From contig JAKSZP010018544.1 of the NCBI GenBank assembly GCA_022478985.1, positions 1-64,000 on the forward strand: a stretch of DNA of 64,000 nucleotides, given 5' to 3'. Below, piece after piece: positions 33,525-46,368 of the stretch (position 1 is the stretch's first letter; the number at the start of each line of letters is the position of its first letter). The position numbers and the translations under genes were made by a program. Source of the stretch: Massospora cicadina. Its lineage: Eukaryota > Entomophthoromycota > Entomophthoromycetes > Entomophthorales > Entomophthoraceae. The notes under the pieces were generated by a model, which saw only the letters and a list, made by a program, of their open reading frames with translations, was not told the DNA's origin and did no database searches.

Positions 33525-35009
33525 TTGCCAACCATGCCTTACCCAAGCCATGTCATTGGGGAGTCTTCCTGGAACCCCGCATTAGCTGGATATGAGGAAC
33601 TCAAAGTTACCTTGGACGCGGTACTCAAAACCAAGATGAACTCCTTCAAGAACGTAATTCAGTCATGCACCAACTTGATAGTATGTTTAGTCAAATGTGA
33701 ATCTTGGGACTACAAAACAAAGAACTTGCCAAATGACTGAATGATACCACCCAGCAGCTGCAATATGCAGAACAAAGATTGTCTACTCCTTCTCAGTCAT
33801 CTCGCTGGGAGGATGATGACTATCAAGAAGAAACATCTTACGTAGGAGAAAACAGCGCTGGTCAAAGCTATGTCACTCATGATAATAGCACCGGATATTC
33901 ATATGAGTTGGAACACCACTTACCTCCAGTAATGGCTGTACCACCTACAACTGACGGTCATGCTACCCCTGAAGTGATGAATATTCCAACTACTGCTAAT
34001 CCCACTACTCATTGAGAATCCGCTTTTGGGTCTCATTCCATTCCTCAGTTCAGGCCTATCAACCATGAACAAAAGGAGGAAATTAATATTGAAAAGATAC
34101 CCCCGTTTGACCACAATGGGAACATCCATGGGTTCTTTAAACGATTTGAGTTCGCCGCAGAAGGAGCCTCCTATAAATGTAAGGCTAAGTTGCTAATAAC
34201 TGCCCTGGATGTAGGAAGCGCTGATCATGTCATCTGATGCCTCCAAAGTAGTTCTGTCTCCTATAAGAATGTAAAGGACACCATACTCTTCTTGTTTTGG
34301 GGGAAACTCAAAAATGTCGCAGTGGAAAGCAGAATTCTTAACAATCAGATTCTGTCAAAATGAGACTCTCATAGAGTTTTATGATTAATTCACATCAGAA
34401 GCCCATGTACTGATTGGAGCTAGGTACTTAGCAGAAGCTGATGTGTGCATTGCCATGTCCGCCGCAGTGAAGCCATATCGCGAACTTTCTAATGTTATTT
34501 CACCACTTCTGGATAACAACGTACCTCTGCCTAAGATTGTACAGCTTTTATGTTGGGTATCCCCTAACTCTTCGCCACCAAAATTGGATCGTAAGACTAC
34601 TGCTGCCACGGCACCCTCTTATTCTGGAGAATACTATCATCTGCCTCCAGCTTCGGTTAGTAATCCTCAGCCTTACTATAACTCTGCGCCTCATCCTCAA
34701 CCAAATTATAATCAACTTTTTGATCAGCATCAATGGGCTGGCCATGGCGACCGCCAGCAACCTAGTTATTGAACTGGACCCGATTATGCTGACTGTCAAC
34801 TATCAGCTTACCAACCTGGAACTGGGTATACCAAATGACCCCAACCCTTCTGGTCTGGACCCGCTTATGATAACCCAGGACGTGGTTCTTATGGGGTTAA
34901 CTGCTACAAATGTGGTCGCCCTGGTCATTTGGAAAAATTCTGTCATAATCGCCATGTGAATTACGTACAACAAGACCAATACTACCAGGGAAAAGATGGA
35001 GCGGAGTAG
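33525..35009 (+). pseudogene. gag of element C, with intact CCHC knuckle
   Basis: Gag would form the capsid and package RNA. An N-terminal segment (33525-34015) is Ser- and Tyr-rich. A capsid-like segment near 34095-34220 contains PPFDHNGNIHGFFKRFEFAA. A Tyr/Pro/Gln-rich spacer follows (34640-34770). At 34902-34943 CYKCGRPGHLEKFC is a perfect C-X2-C-X4-H-X4-C nucleocapsid knuckle. The frame then closes at TAG 35007-35009. Frameshifts and stops separate these blocks. Confidence 0.85.
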
Positions 35010-35339
35010 ATATGGGACCCTCTACCTCCGTGATACCCACTCAACATGTCCCCAAATTAATAGTAGTATACCCTGCAAAAGTTCCTCAGTACAATGATGG
35101 AATTTTATACCAGCAGCCAGTCAGAGGAGTAAATGTAGTAACCTGAGCTCAAGCTAGGCGGCGGCAGAAGAAGAGTCCCTTGAACAACTGAAGCCCTATG
35201 CCTGTCAAATGCTTGATCAAGCTTCCTTGGACCAACTTGATCCTGCTGCGGATGCGCCAACTCTGAAAGGAGTGAATGTAGCCCTTCTTGTAGATGCCAT
35301 TGTCAGAGAATACCCCAAGTTGGAGAGGGGATTATGACT

Positions 35340-38300
35340 TTTCTTGGAAAAAGTGAGCCTGTAAATGTTCATGTATTAAACAGTCAATATTCTTCTTTTT
35401 CTGAGTGTACTTACTGTGATTTTTTTGTAGTGAAAAATAGAGTTCGCGCTATAATAGATACTGGTGCTCCAGTCAACATTGTTCCACTAAGTTTGTGCAA
35501 AAATTGACATTGAAACCTGATGTGGACCATCACATGGTTTATGGAACCGCTGGAGCTGTAAGCACTGTCTCCAAGGGAGCTTATAGTGCACTACCTCTGC
35601 GCTTTGGGTCCATTGTCATTGTGGCTCTGGCGATTGTGTCACTGAATGAACACTATGACCTATTAATTGGGTCTGCTTTCCTGCGTCATTTTAGGGCTAT
35701 CATTGATATGATAGAGGAGACCCTATCTATCCTGGGTCAGCGGATCCCAATTTACTTTACTACTAGGGGAGTACCAAAGGATCTGGTGCATACAAGCCAT
35801 ATTAACCTCGCCTATAATGATGGGGTATGGCCTGTTCGCTACCATCAACTGATGTGCAAAACTTGGGCCCTTCCCCAGCAGATCTATGAATATCAAGGGA
35901 TACCTCTTCGAGCAGCAGGGCCCTTATCTATTCCTTCCGGGACATCAAGTCTTAGTGAATACTGAGTTAGAGGTAGAAGTGCCAAGTGGGTTATATGGGT
36001 AAGTTATTGTGCTCTATCATCAAACACGGTTTGAGCCGCACATGGCTCCAGGAATTATACTCCTGGGACTTGGGGAGATAAAGGTTTTGTTAGCAAACCT
36101 GCAGAGTGAACCAAAGAAAATCCGCCGCCACCAAACTATAGAATATCTACATCTGGTTCCTATAGATGAGGTCCATCAGGTTCATGCTTTCAGATCATTG
36201 GATGAATTTGGACTACCGCTCAAAACACCAGTTGCTGTACTAATGGTGGTACCGCGGAGTAATTTAATGGGATTAACGGATGAACAAAAAGACCAAGCAA
36301 TGGCTTTATTTCAGAAATACAAGGGGATTTTCATCATTGACAATCATGATTTAGGGTGTGCTTGGGGGTGGTCCATCGATTGGACACTGGCGATCATCCT
36401 CTGATAAGGTCTCAGCCAATCTGCCATTCTTGGGCAGCAGAAGATGTGGTTACTGAAGAAATCTACAAGCTATTATGACAAGGAATGCTTGAGCCATTAA
36501 GAGCCCGTGGGCTTCACCCGTTCTAATTGTAAAAATGAAGGATGGCACCAACTGGGTAGTAATAAACTACCAGAAGCTCAACAGTATTACAAAAAAGGAT
36601 TTGTACCCCTTGCCAAGAATTGACAACACTCTGGACCAATTAGGGGTGCCTGCTACTTTTCTGCGATGGACTTAATATCAGGCTAGTGGAAAATTGAGTT
36701 ACCCTTAGTGGAACAGGAAAAATGTGCTGTGATCACCTCTAAAGGCCTTTTTCAACCAACACAGATGCCTCAAGGACTGTGTAACGCTCCTGCTACTTTT
36801 CAGCGAGCCATGGACACTATTCTTGGCGACCTGAAACTGTCATGCGTCCTAGTATACCTTGATGATATTAACACTTTCTCTCAAACCTTTTTTGGAGCCC
36901 CTGACCACCTTGAAGCAGTATTTCATCAGCTGGCTGAGGCAAACATAAAAATTAAACCTTGAAAGTGTAACTTTTTAAAAGATCAGCTAGAATACCTATG
37001 TTTTATGGTAGACTCAACTGGGCTGCAGCCACAACTGGCTAAGGTGGAGGCCATCAGCAAAATGACTACACCTAATATCAAGCATGACATACAGGTATTT
37101 CTGGGGATGGTCAATTACTACCAACGCTTTATCCCTAATTTTAACTGTATTGGGGGCCTGCTATTCAAGTCGTTAAAAAAGACGGTGTCTTCAAGTGGAC
37201 CAAACATCATCAATCCGCTTTTGATGTACTCTATATGGCGTTAAGCAGTGCACCAGTGTTATGATATCCAAACTTTGACTGGGAGTTTATCGTTCAGATG
37301 ATGCATCCCTTTCCAAGGTTGGGGCAGTACTTTCTCAGAAAGATGATGAGGGAGAAGAACATCCTGTTGTATTCTGTAGTCATAGTCTGAACTGTCATGA
37401 CCATAACTATACTGTGACTGAGCAAGAATGCTTAGCAGTAATCTATGCATATAAACAATTCAAAGTCTATCTGCATGGGGTAAAGTTTAAAGCCATAACT
37501 GATCATGCATCATTATGCTGGTTGCAGAATCTCAAAGAACTAGAAGGACGGTTGGCTCGATGGGCTCTCAAGTTACAAAGCTTATGATTTTGAGATTCTC
37601 CATCAGCTGGGAGTGAAGCACCAGAATGCTGACTGTTTATCTCAGTTACCAACTATCACGGTGACAGTGGACCTCAGTGACGTGATGTATGATAGGATGC
37701 TCAGCAGAAAATATTGCGACAAACTGCCCCAAGTAATCAAAGCATTAAATGAAATGCGCTCAAATACCTTACAATGAAATGGGGAAAGTACAAACAAATC
37801 GGCGATTCTATGGCGAGTTTTCCTTGGCCCTCCGCATGGCCAGAAATCATTATGAGCGCTCACAGGGCAGTCAGGCATGGTGGCGTGCGTAAGAATATGG
37901 AGTTGTTATGCCCACAATACTATTGGGAAAGTATGAGCTTTGATGTGCTCGAAACTATTTCCTGTTGCCATCAGTGCCAAGTGGAGAAGCCATTACACCA
38001 TATGACGTCATATTGGTTAGTAAAACCACATTTCACTTGGCATATGGTCTCCCTCAATGTCGTTGGCCCCTTGCCAACAGGAGCCAACCGTTGTAAGTAC
38101 ATTCTAGTGGCTATTGACAACTTGACCTGGTGGGTTGAAGAAAGGGCAATATGAGATCTTGGCGCAGTTATGGTGGCTAAATTCGTGTTGGAATGTATTA
38201 TTCAGCAGCACGGTCGCCCTCAGTTTCTTCTCACTGATAATGGCACCAACTTCACCTCACACATCCTTCCCAAGCTGAACGAGCTTATGAGAATCCGCGG

Positions 38301-38841
38301 AGTTCTGATGACCCCATACCACCCCAAGTCCAATGGAATGGTCAAACGAGTGAATGGAAATCTGGTGAATATACTCCAAAAATTAGTAATGGATCACTCT
38401 TCTGATTGGAGCTCTCTTCTTTCCACCGCCATATTCACTTATAACATTAGTTAACATTCCGCCACGCGGAAGAGCCCCTTCCAATTATTATATGGCTGAC
38501 ACCTGGCTCTTCTGGCGTTGCTTTATGTGTGTAGAAGACACTGGCAGACTAGAACCCCACCACTACTTGCCTAACCTCGCGAACATTCTGTCAAGATACA
38601 AACTGAAGCATATTCCTTCATCGTGGCTAAGAAGATTAGGAATCAGGCCACTGATCAGGCACGCCATAGTGGGTTGGTGCCATTCAAGAAAGGCAATATG
38701 GTTCTCTTACATAATCAGCATGGATTCAGGTGGAAGCATAAACTGGCTAGTATTTGGGTCAGTCCATTTGAAGTAATAGAGAATACTGGAGTCAACACGT
38801 ACATTATTAAGGATCCTACAAGTGGTCAGATCATTAACTGA
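35340..38841 (+). pseudogene. pol of element C: protease, RT, RNase H, integrase
   Basis: Protease: AIIDTGAPVNIVPLSLC keeps DTG (35457-35465), then a frameshift leads into YDLLIGSAFLRHF (35656-35694). RT: DLISG, EKCAVITSKGLFQPTQMPQG, CNAPATFQRAMD and VLVYLDDINTFSQ, with YLDD intact at 36855-36866, followed by VFLGMVNYYQRFIPNF. RNase H: VTEQECLAVIYAYKQFKVYL and ITDHASLCWLQNL near 37420-37535. Integrase: the zinc segment keeps H-X-H-like residues and CCHQC. The core has N at 38056-38058 where Asp is usual (NVVGPLP), Asp kept in LTDNGTNF (38236), and Lys at 38344 where Glu is usual (NGMVKRVNG). Several frameshifts and stops are present. A chromodomain is not evident. Confidence 0.9.
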
Positions 38842-38894
38842 GTACATGCAAAGTTCCTCTGACCTTACAAACAATAGGATCTTATTGTCCAGTC

Positions 38895-38904
38895 AAGGAG
38901 GGGG
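38895..38904 (+). promoter_or_regulatory. polypurine tract of element C
   Basis: AAGGAGGGGG lies three bases before the 3' LTR, the usual place of the plus-strand DNA primer. Element H has AAAGGGGG in the same place. Confidence 0.8.
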
Positions 38905-38907
38905 TAA

Positions 38908-39474
38908 TGTCGGAATTTTGATATGACTGGACAATAATCTTGGGACATCCAGGCGGGATCCGCCAAACATAGTATCAGTTACAAATATTCGGGTGCCTTG
39001 AGATGAGGCGATATTAGGATATAACGAGTTTTTATTGGATGTAATGAGTTTATTGGATCGCCTCTATATAAGGCAATAAGGCGATATGGTGATGTTGATA
39101 TTTGACAAATATGAAGTAAATCGCCTACAAATAGGGTGACAGAGGATTAAGAATAACAAGCCAAATATGATGAGAATTGGCGGAATAGAATAACCTAAGC
39201 AATGAGAAATAGTATCATCTGAAGCAGATGTATATAAGCGAAATGGGCGATTAAGAGAAATAGTTTTTTAGTGCAGATGAGCGGGACAACAAAATGTAGC
39301 TGTATTTATAAAAATAAGTAAAAAACTGGTTGGGGCAATTGCTCCTATTTTTAAGTATAATTTCAAGTGCATCCAAAGGACTGACAATCCCCACATTATC
39401 CATCCGTTGCTCAGAGGGCTCAACCTGTGTGAATAGCCCAATGGATCCTAGCAATACCATCCAAAACTTTAACA
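38908..39474 (+). repeat. 3' LTR of element C
   Basis: It starts TGTCGGAATTTTGATATGAC and ends CTTTAACA, followed by the GGGGG target copy. It aligns base for base with the 5' LTR apart from scattered substitutions. Confidence 0.92.
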
Positions 39475-39479
39475 GGGGG

Positions 39480-40200
39480 ATTTGGGTCAAATCTTCCACA
39501 ACAACTGCAGATGAGGTGAGCACAGTGATTGCCTTGCCTGTGCACAGGTCCAACATGAGCATAAAGCGTTGCATATCAAAAGATTGAATTTCCCCATATG
39601 CTTAAAGCTCAGCCATCAGGTGATGCTCCAGCACTGTGCGCTTAATAGTTGGGAGAAGTTAAATGTAATGAAAATTGATTTGATTTGGTCCAATGAGTGC
39701 ACTTTGTCTCAACCACCCGTTGACCACCTGGAAGTTCTACCACCACATGCACCTGTGCAGCTTCGTCCACTTTTTAATTATTTTAAAATGAGATCAAGAC
39801 AACCTAAGGGTATGGAGTGCGATGCAACATATACTGCATTCTGGAAGTGGTTGTGCACATCTCCGCAGAACTTTTTCTCAAAGCACTGTTTGTTGGATAT
39901 CCAGGAATACAAAACCCCATACTACACTGATGACAGGGGCTGGGAATGTGGAGATTAATGAATTGGCTACATTTTGCTTTCCAGGCCAAAGTCTCCAGGG
40001 AAATACTTTCAGCCAGTTTTTTTATTATTATTGAGACCGCCAGTGTTGCCAGGGCGTTTATGAAATTTGTAAAGTTTGGGGCCCACGCATGTGCTCTTTA
40101 CTTTAATCGCACATCTGCTACCCAACATCTTTTGTGCACACTAATCTCCACAAACAGGTTATCAAACTTACCTAGTCTTAAATCAAATATGTTGCAAAAG
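39480..40200 (-). pseudogene. LINE A ORF1, N-terminal part
   Basis: The minus strand holds broken frames continuous in position with 32898-32518 once element C is removed. Segments include LETLAWKAKCSQFINLHIPS (near 39990) and GKAITVLTSSAVVVEDLTQI (near 39530-39480). I cannot name an N-terminal domain. The first 30 bases inside the right TSD are pyrimidine-rich on the minus strand, as at some LINE 5' ends. Confidence 0.5.
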
Positions 40201-40241
40201 TGGTTGTAAAAAGAGAGAAAAGTTCTGCGTTAACCTTTTCA

Positions 40242-43200
40242 TGCTAATCCAATATTGGCAAGTCACCATCTTATCAAATAATTTATCAGTATGATCAGTC
40301 ATTAAGGATACAGTAGGCAGGCGAAAGACCATCAGCGTTCTAATGTTTAACGCCAGGCCAGGGTTGAATCTAGTCAGCTTGCTGACCTCAGCTCGCTTAA
40401 CTCGTGAGGTTGACTTGCTGCTCAGAGGGTCTACTATGCGCATATTAAGCACCAGACAACCGTCATACAGATCATATTAATCCTCAGTGAGAAATTTCTT
40501 ATCTAATGCTACTCCATGTAGCATTAAATTTTATTTAGATAATTCACACCTATGGCAAAAGTCTGGTGAACAATCTCTGACATATTCATTTTATATTGGT
40601 CCTTGGGTCACAACATAATCTGATCCAACCTCTCCCTTGGAAGAATGGCCCCAATTATCTGTATAGGTGAGTGTCCTATTCAAACAGAGTAGATCTCAGT
40701 TTGGTTACTATACTTTTCTCAATCTATAGTCCTAGAATGGCTATTGATGATGAAATCACTTAAGCCACTATAAGTGAAACAAAAAGTTTATAAAAGATAT
40801 TCTGTGGAAAGGGTATTTATTAAAGTAAATAATGAAGTAATTTTACTTCTTAAAAATAACGATATATTTTCAATGATAATTAAAAAATTGGTACTTAGGG
40901 TAGGAGATTTTAGAGGTTTTTATATTCACTAGTTAAATGGCATCTGATTACCGCTTTGATTGCTTAATATATTTTAGTATAATTACTGTATCTGCGAGCT
41001 CCTTCTTGCAGTGATTACCTCTGAACCAGTAAATCAAGGGCTCTTTCTTCAAGCCCTGTTTCTAGGTTGTAAGCAAATGCTTAGTCTTAGTTCATTGCTT
41101 CATTACCACATATTGTATAATACTCATCAAGTTCAGATTTGTGTAATGGCGTGCCTTCATTTCACCTTGCATCAAACTTTTGAGGAACTATAAAGTTTTG
41201 TTTGTTTGCCTTTTTTGTAATATTCATGCGAGAGGCTCAATTGTTCCCATTGGGGTATTTTGGTTGATTAATTCTGTCATTATGGGCAGACTGCAAAATA
41301 TCTTGGCCCTCCAAAGGTATAAAAGGGTGCCAATTTCATACTCAATTTTAGGGGCATCATTGTCTTCACAAATAGCTTATTCAAACTAATTGCATATAAC
41401 GAGAAGCTTTTCCTATTCCAATGGTAAAAATGATCCTCTGGTGCTCTTGCAGCCTTACTTGCACAAATGTCAAAGCTGTAGGATTAAATACAATGTCCAA
41501 ATGGATCAACCATTATTCTGGCTCCTTCATAATCTGCAACCAGTGCAGAGAGGCATGGTCAGTCACCACTATAAAGTGTATTCTGTGAATATAAACTCAA
41601 AACAGTTTACAAGCATAAATAATGGCTAGACTCTTTCTTTAGTAATGGTATAATTACATTTGTGCACATCCAGCATCTGTCTACAGTAAGCCATAAGATT
41701 TTATACTATTTTAGAGTAACTTGGGATAACACTGACCCATGGCGGTGAGAGAGGTGTCCATATGAATAGAAAAAGCTGGTTGAAGTTTGGGCACATCAGT
41801 ATTGACGCTTTAGTGAAGCAAAGCCTTAGATGGTTAAAGGCCAGCTGGTAGTTTCCCATCCATTTGATTGGTACCACGTTCTTGAGAAGACTAACTAATG
41901 GCTCACTTGTAATAATAAAGTTCTCCACAAACTAGCAATAGTGTATGATTATTTCTAAAAATACATAAATATCATGATTGCTACTTGACCGTGGCATTTT
42001 CTGATAGCTTCAACCTTAGAGGGCTGGGGCCATAAGCCTTGTTTGTCAATATCAGACCCCAGATATACAAGTTGTTCAAGGAAAAATTTGCACTTACAAG
42101 GTTTAATTTTTATGACTGGCTTGGGTCAGGCGGCAAAGAACTTCCTCTAAGTGCTACAGATGTTCCATAAACGTCCTGGAAAAACATCTATATCGTTCAA
42201 ATAAATTAACACAGTGTATAATTTTTTTAAATCCCTTAATATGATGCCCATAGCACTCTGGAACGTTGGTGGGGCATTACACAGCCCTTGTGGCTTTATA
42301 ATGGGCTGGTATAGGCAATGGGCGGTATCCTATTGCACTTCTCTTTCTTCACCTTTGGCAGATTATTCTGCCAGTATATATAGAATGAATCCATGGCAGA
42401 GAAATACTATGTGCCTCTCAAGTGGTCTAGTGCATCATTGATATAGGATAAAGAATAAGATTCTTTTTTAAATATTGATGAGCATTTGATAATCTATTAC
42501 CACTCTGTTAGATCCACCCTTCTTTGTGATAAAAAACACTGGGCAGGCCTAAAGACTCTAAGAGGGTGTTGTAATCCAGAAACTTTGGTGCTTAAAGGTG
42601 CTGTTGGCACAGAATTTGAAAAGCATAATAGATTCTAGTGTATTAAACTTCTGGCCGCTACTGAAGGTTTTTTTAGAAAAGTTGACCACAAATATCATAA
42701 TAAGTTAAAAATAAGGTTAAATCTATCACTTTTATCTAAACTAAACAAGCAATACTATATTAAAATAGTGCCTTACCTTATTTAGGATACTTAGAGGTCA
42801 ACAGTGAGATTTGAGAAGAATTCATGATAAGCAGAGGGGAGCACAATTTAGATAAATGATTTGACCTATTAGATCTCTCAAAAACTTATCACCTCAATAG
42901 GCATCAATTTTTGTGTTGAATCATTTACAGGTATGACAATCCATGTGGTAACGGGAAATATATTTTGATCCAATCAGCCACCTTGAAAATATTTTCACCT
43001 TGGCCATTTACCAGATGTACTAAGTTTCAATTAGTGAGTATTTTCATCCCCTGGAACCCCCTTCATGTCTATAAAAGAGGATTGTTTTTTCTTAGGAGAC
43101 AGTTTAAATTAAAGTTAGAGTCAGGGCGAACTTCCACGTAAGTTGACCTATATCTAAGAGGGTTTAAGGCAACCTTGTTAGTTCTCTGAGCATCTCAGCT

Positions 43201-44300
43201 TAGGCCTGGAAGTAAAACTATTACTCTGATCTAACTGGATTTACTGAAAATTAGATTTAAGCTTAGTATAAATTCTAGACTATTTGCCACTAGGACATTC
43301 TTCTTAACTAGTCAAATGTCTAACCATCTGACAGAGAGCACTAACATCCCCTGATGTAAAATTTAGTTAGTTTTGTGGTTAACAACCTTATCTGCAATTT
43401 TGAACAACTAATAGCATGGAAGCAAATTGGTGGATGATTAATAAAATTGATCTGGTGGGACACATCTTTACACATCTAAAACCCTATTTCATCTTCAACA
43501 AAGATGCTATTATAATTCTCAAATAGAACCAGAGCTTGATTTTTCTCATCTTAAGTCAACACAGAAAGGCGTTCTCAAGAACCAATAAACATACAAATTG
43601 GCACTCATTGTCTTAAAGTTCAAGTTCATCAAAATCCTCAGAATCATAAATCTTGATACTTCTTCAATAGGTAAAACATGAGATAAGTGACGATTTTAGC
43701 CGCTTAATCTGAACAGAATAAGGGTAAAAATTAGCTAAAAGTATCTGGATTTTGCCATAATCAGGAAGAGTAAACCTGGATTAGCGACAGGGTAAAAATT
43801 TGATTGGCTTACTTGTTCAACAATATTGCCACAAAACTCTTGAAATCTTTAAGGTAATTTAAGTCCCATTAAATAAGATTGCCTTCCAGAATGGTTAGGC
43901 TACAATTAGTGTAGAGGAATACCCTTAGATTCCATAGTCTGATTAGGTAACCACTGGTTATGGCCATACAGCCACTGATAAACAATTAGCACTATGTCAT
44001 CCTTGTACACAAGGTTAACAAAACCCTGCTTTTGAGGCATTGGGACCTCATGCTTCCAGTTTTATTATAGCGAAAATGTTGTCCCAGTAACTCTTAAGTA
44101 TTTTCCTTAAAATTGGCTTTAACTCTATACTTTTTCATATATGGGGTACCAACAATGAAGTCATAGTTTTGATTAGGAATACAATGGAAGGAACGGATAT
44201 TAATAGTGAGATGAACCACACTTGCTATGCACTGTAGTTCCTACAGAAGTTGTGGACTAGGGACCCGTGGTTAAACAGAATTTTTGATGATCTTGGTCTG
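40242..44300 (-). pseudogene. protease, RT, RNase H and integrase N-terminus of element B
   Basis: On the minus strand, YDFIVGTPYMKKYRVKANF near 44170-44115 is the retropepsin C-terminal block. RT is recognisable from CVMPHQRS-type NAP-box remnants near 42280, an FLGSDI-like tether (YLGSDIDKQG, about 42065-42035) and KVEAI-like sequence. RNase H is clear: KSLAIIYACKLF near 41620 and VVTDHASLHWLQIMKEPE near 41570-41515. The integrase zinc-binding region (LFDKMVTCQYWIS near 40275-40240) ends at the LINE A target site. Stops are very frequent; this is an old copy. Confidence 0.75.
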
Positions 44301-46355
44301 TGGCAAGACACAATTTCTTTATCAGTTTAGTGGACAAAAGAATAAACGGTGCCCACTTTAAATAATTGTGCAGACTTTGAGCTTAAAACTGTGATATCAA
44401 TAGAGGCGCGTTCCAAAAAAGGCATCCACCAGATTTATTGTATTGCATCCAGAGTGTCCGCTTGGCTTAATTAAGTTTGAATATCCATGCCTAGATGAAG
44501 GATGGATTTTTTTAAACTTTCAAGGGGTATAGCCCTGTGGGCTCTGTCTAATTTGGGATATAACCAGAGAAACTGGAAGCTCTTGTTGTTATAACTTTTA
44601 AACATAATGATTTATTATGGCTTCTGACGCCAATTTAGCGTTGCATTTCTTGGGGAGCAGTTGGTAACAGCTACCATATCATCTGCTATACTAAGTTAAA
44701 CTGCTAAAGGAAGGTTAGCCTCAGCAGACACCTTCTTAGCAGAACTTAGTTCTAAGGGATTTGTTCTTACCAGGGATTATTTTTAGAGGCGGCAGAGGTA
44801 AAAAATTTCTGTTATACTCTGCCTTGAATTTTTCAAGTCCCCTCATTAATGGGGCTCACCAAACAAACCTTGGGCTTAACACCCAGCTTAGGACAGGGAC
44901 CACTATATTGCTCCTGATTTTTACAAACATATCAGGTAATCTGATTAATATTATCCCCTTCAGAATGAGGGCCATAAGGCCGAGTTAATCCTTTCTATAC
45001 GTTTTTCCTTAGGTTGGGGTTCACAAGTCTACCAAAAGCTTTTGTTAGGTGCCTAAAAAGTGGAGACACATTAACAGAAATATAAATCAATTGAGTAATA
45101 TCATTATCCTCATTTAAAACTGGTATTAAAAACTAAAATTAATTCCTTTTAGGGCTTACAAGCATGGCGAAGAGAAATTTGGGCATCAAAATTATTTATT
45201 AAATTAGTCCCAGATAGTGTCTGCACCTTTAGATAAAACATCAAAACAAAATTTTAAATATTCATTTTTGTTAGGTAAAATATGTGAATTCTATCTTTCA
45301 AGTGGCATCCTTTCTACTATGCCAAACTCTTTGATAAAAAAGTCCTTAGCGTTATGGCAGAACTTACCAGTTTTCTTTGGTTATAAAATAGCTCTTAACT
45401 TTTGGAGTCCTGTGAGTTCATCACCTACACCAACTTAGAAGGTTTGGACGATCCGTCCATGCTAATCTCAAAAAGATTAAGAAAATTTCGCACGTTTGCA
45501 CTCTTATCATACTTTGTAACTTAACAGAGTTAGCCTGAAATTGAGTTCCATGGCTGCAAATACTAGGGGCCTTAATTTTCCAAGTTTTTAAAACCCAATC
45601 TAGGATAATGAGGAGAGGAATGACACAACTTAAGCCTTTATAGTCGCAGGAAATTTGGAAGCTCTATTAGTCAGAACAGATGGAAACCTTCAGGAAAGTT
45701 TAGGTAACTGTTCCTCATTGCTCTCGCTATTATATTCCATGAAAAGTGTTTCTGAACAACTTTGATCTTGATGTCACCTGCAAAAATTTTTGACGAATGT
45801 ATAACATAAATTGGTACATCAAATTTTGAAAAATGTGGCGTTTTACCTGCAAAATGATTATATACTAACAATTGTTTTGTTAGTGGCCAGAAAGTCCAAT
45901 AAAAGTGATTTTCCCTTACTAAGAAATTAATTATTGGCCCTGAATTTTAAGCTCCATACATAAAGAGAAATTCTTCATACAAATCAGTATCAGAGTAAAC
46001 GGAACCAGCCATAGTATCATATAGCCATTGAGGCAGCATTGATGAGCTTCCATAAATTTTACTAATTCTTTTACGAGATGCTTGTGGCCTATCATGATGT
46101 CAGACAGTAAGCCAATTTGAGTATTCAAGTCCACTTATACTTGACTTCTTGTTGTATAAAGTTGCGTGGCCTCATGTCCAACCAAAACTGCATCAAAAGA
46201 TTGCACTACTTCCTTTGTGAGGGTAATTTTTGAAAAGATAACCAGAAAACATACAATAAATAAATGCTCAGGGAAACAAGATGTGTCCCATGTAGTGTGC
46301 ACCAAATATTGAAATTGACACTCAGGCGTTGTATATCAGTGCACAGGTCAATATA
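44301..46355 (-). pseudogene. gag region of element B (position only)
   Basis: It lies between protease and the 5' LTR/PBS, so gag should be here. Only short frames remain. I see no capsid or CCHC motif that I would defend. Confidence 0.4.
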
Positions 46356-46367
46356 AACAACTAACCA
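46356..46367 (-). promoter_or_regulatory. putative primer-binding site of element B
   Basis: The minus strand reads TGGTTAGTTGTT directly inside the right LTR. It shares only TGGT and general position with the other elements' sites. Confidence 0.35.
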
Positions 46368-46368
46368 A

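Larger units (their letters stand above)
32894..39479 (+). mobile_element. Ty3/gypsy LTR retrotransposon C, complete with TSD
   Basis: LTRs 32899-33468 and 38908-39474 begin TG and end CA. GGGGG is duplicated at 32894-32898 and 39475-39479. A PBS follows the 5' LTR and a purine tract AAGGAGGGGG (38895-38904) precedes the 3' LTR. Gag and pol lie in plus orientation in Ty3 order. It is the best-preserved LTR element here (570 and 567 bp LTRs, highly similar) and the youngest layer of the B, LINE A, C nest. Frameshifts and catalytic substitutions show it is no longer autonomous. Confidence 0.93.
28426..40226 (-). mobile_element. LINE A (APE-type non-LTR retrotransposon), nearly full length
   Basis: With nested element C and its extra TSD copy removed, LINE A is about 5.2 kb and runs on the minus strand: ORF1 (40200-39480 plus 32898-32518), AP endonuclease (32150-31730), reverse transcriptase (about 30850-29950), a C-terminal zinc region (29003-28950) and the 3' tail (28530-28426). 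The 15/16-bp TSD supports endonuclease-primed insertion into element B. Frameshifts and stops occur throughout. Confidence 0.85.

Noticed and set aside
34492..34959. 155-codon plus-strand frame in element C
   Set aside because: It overlaps gag in another frame. The gag frame carries the CCHC knuckle, and this one has no motif.
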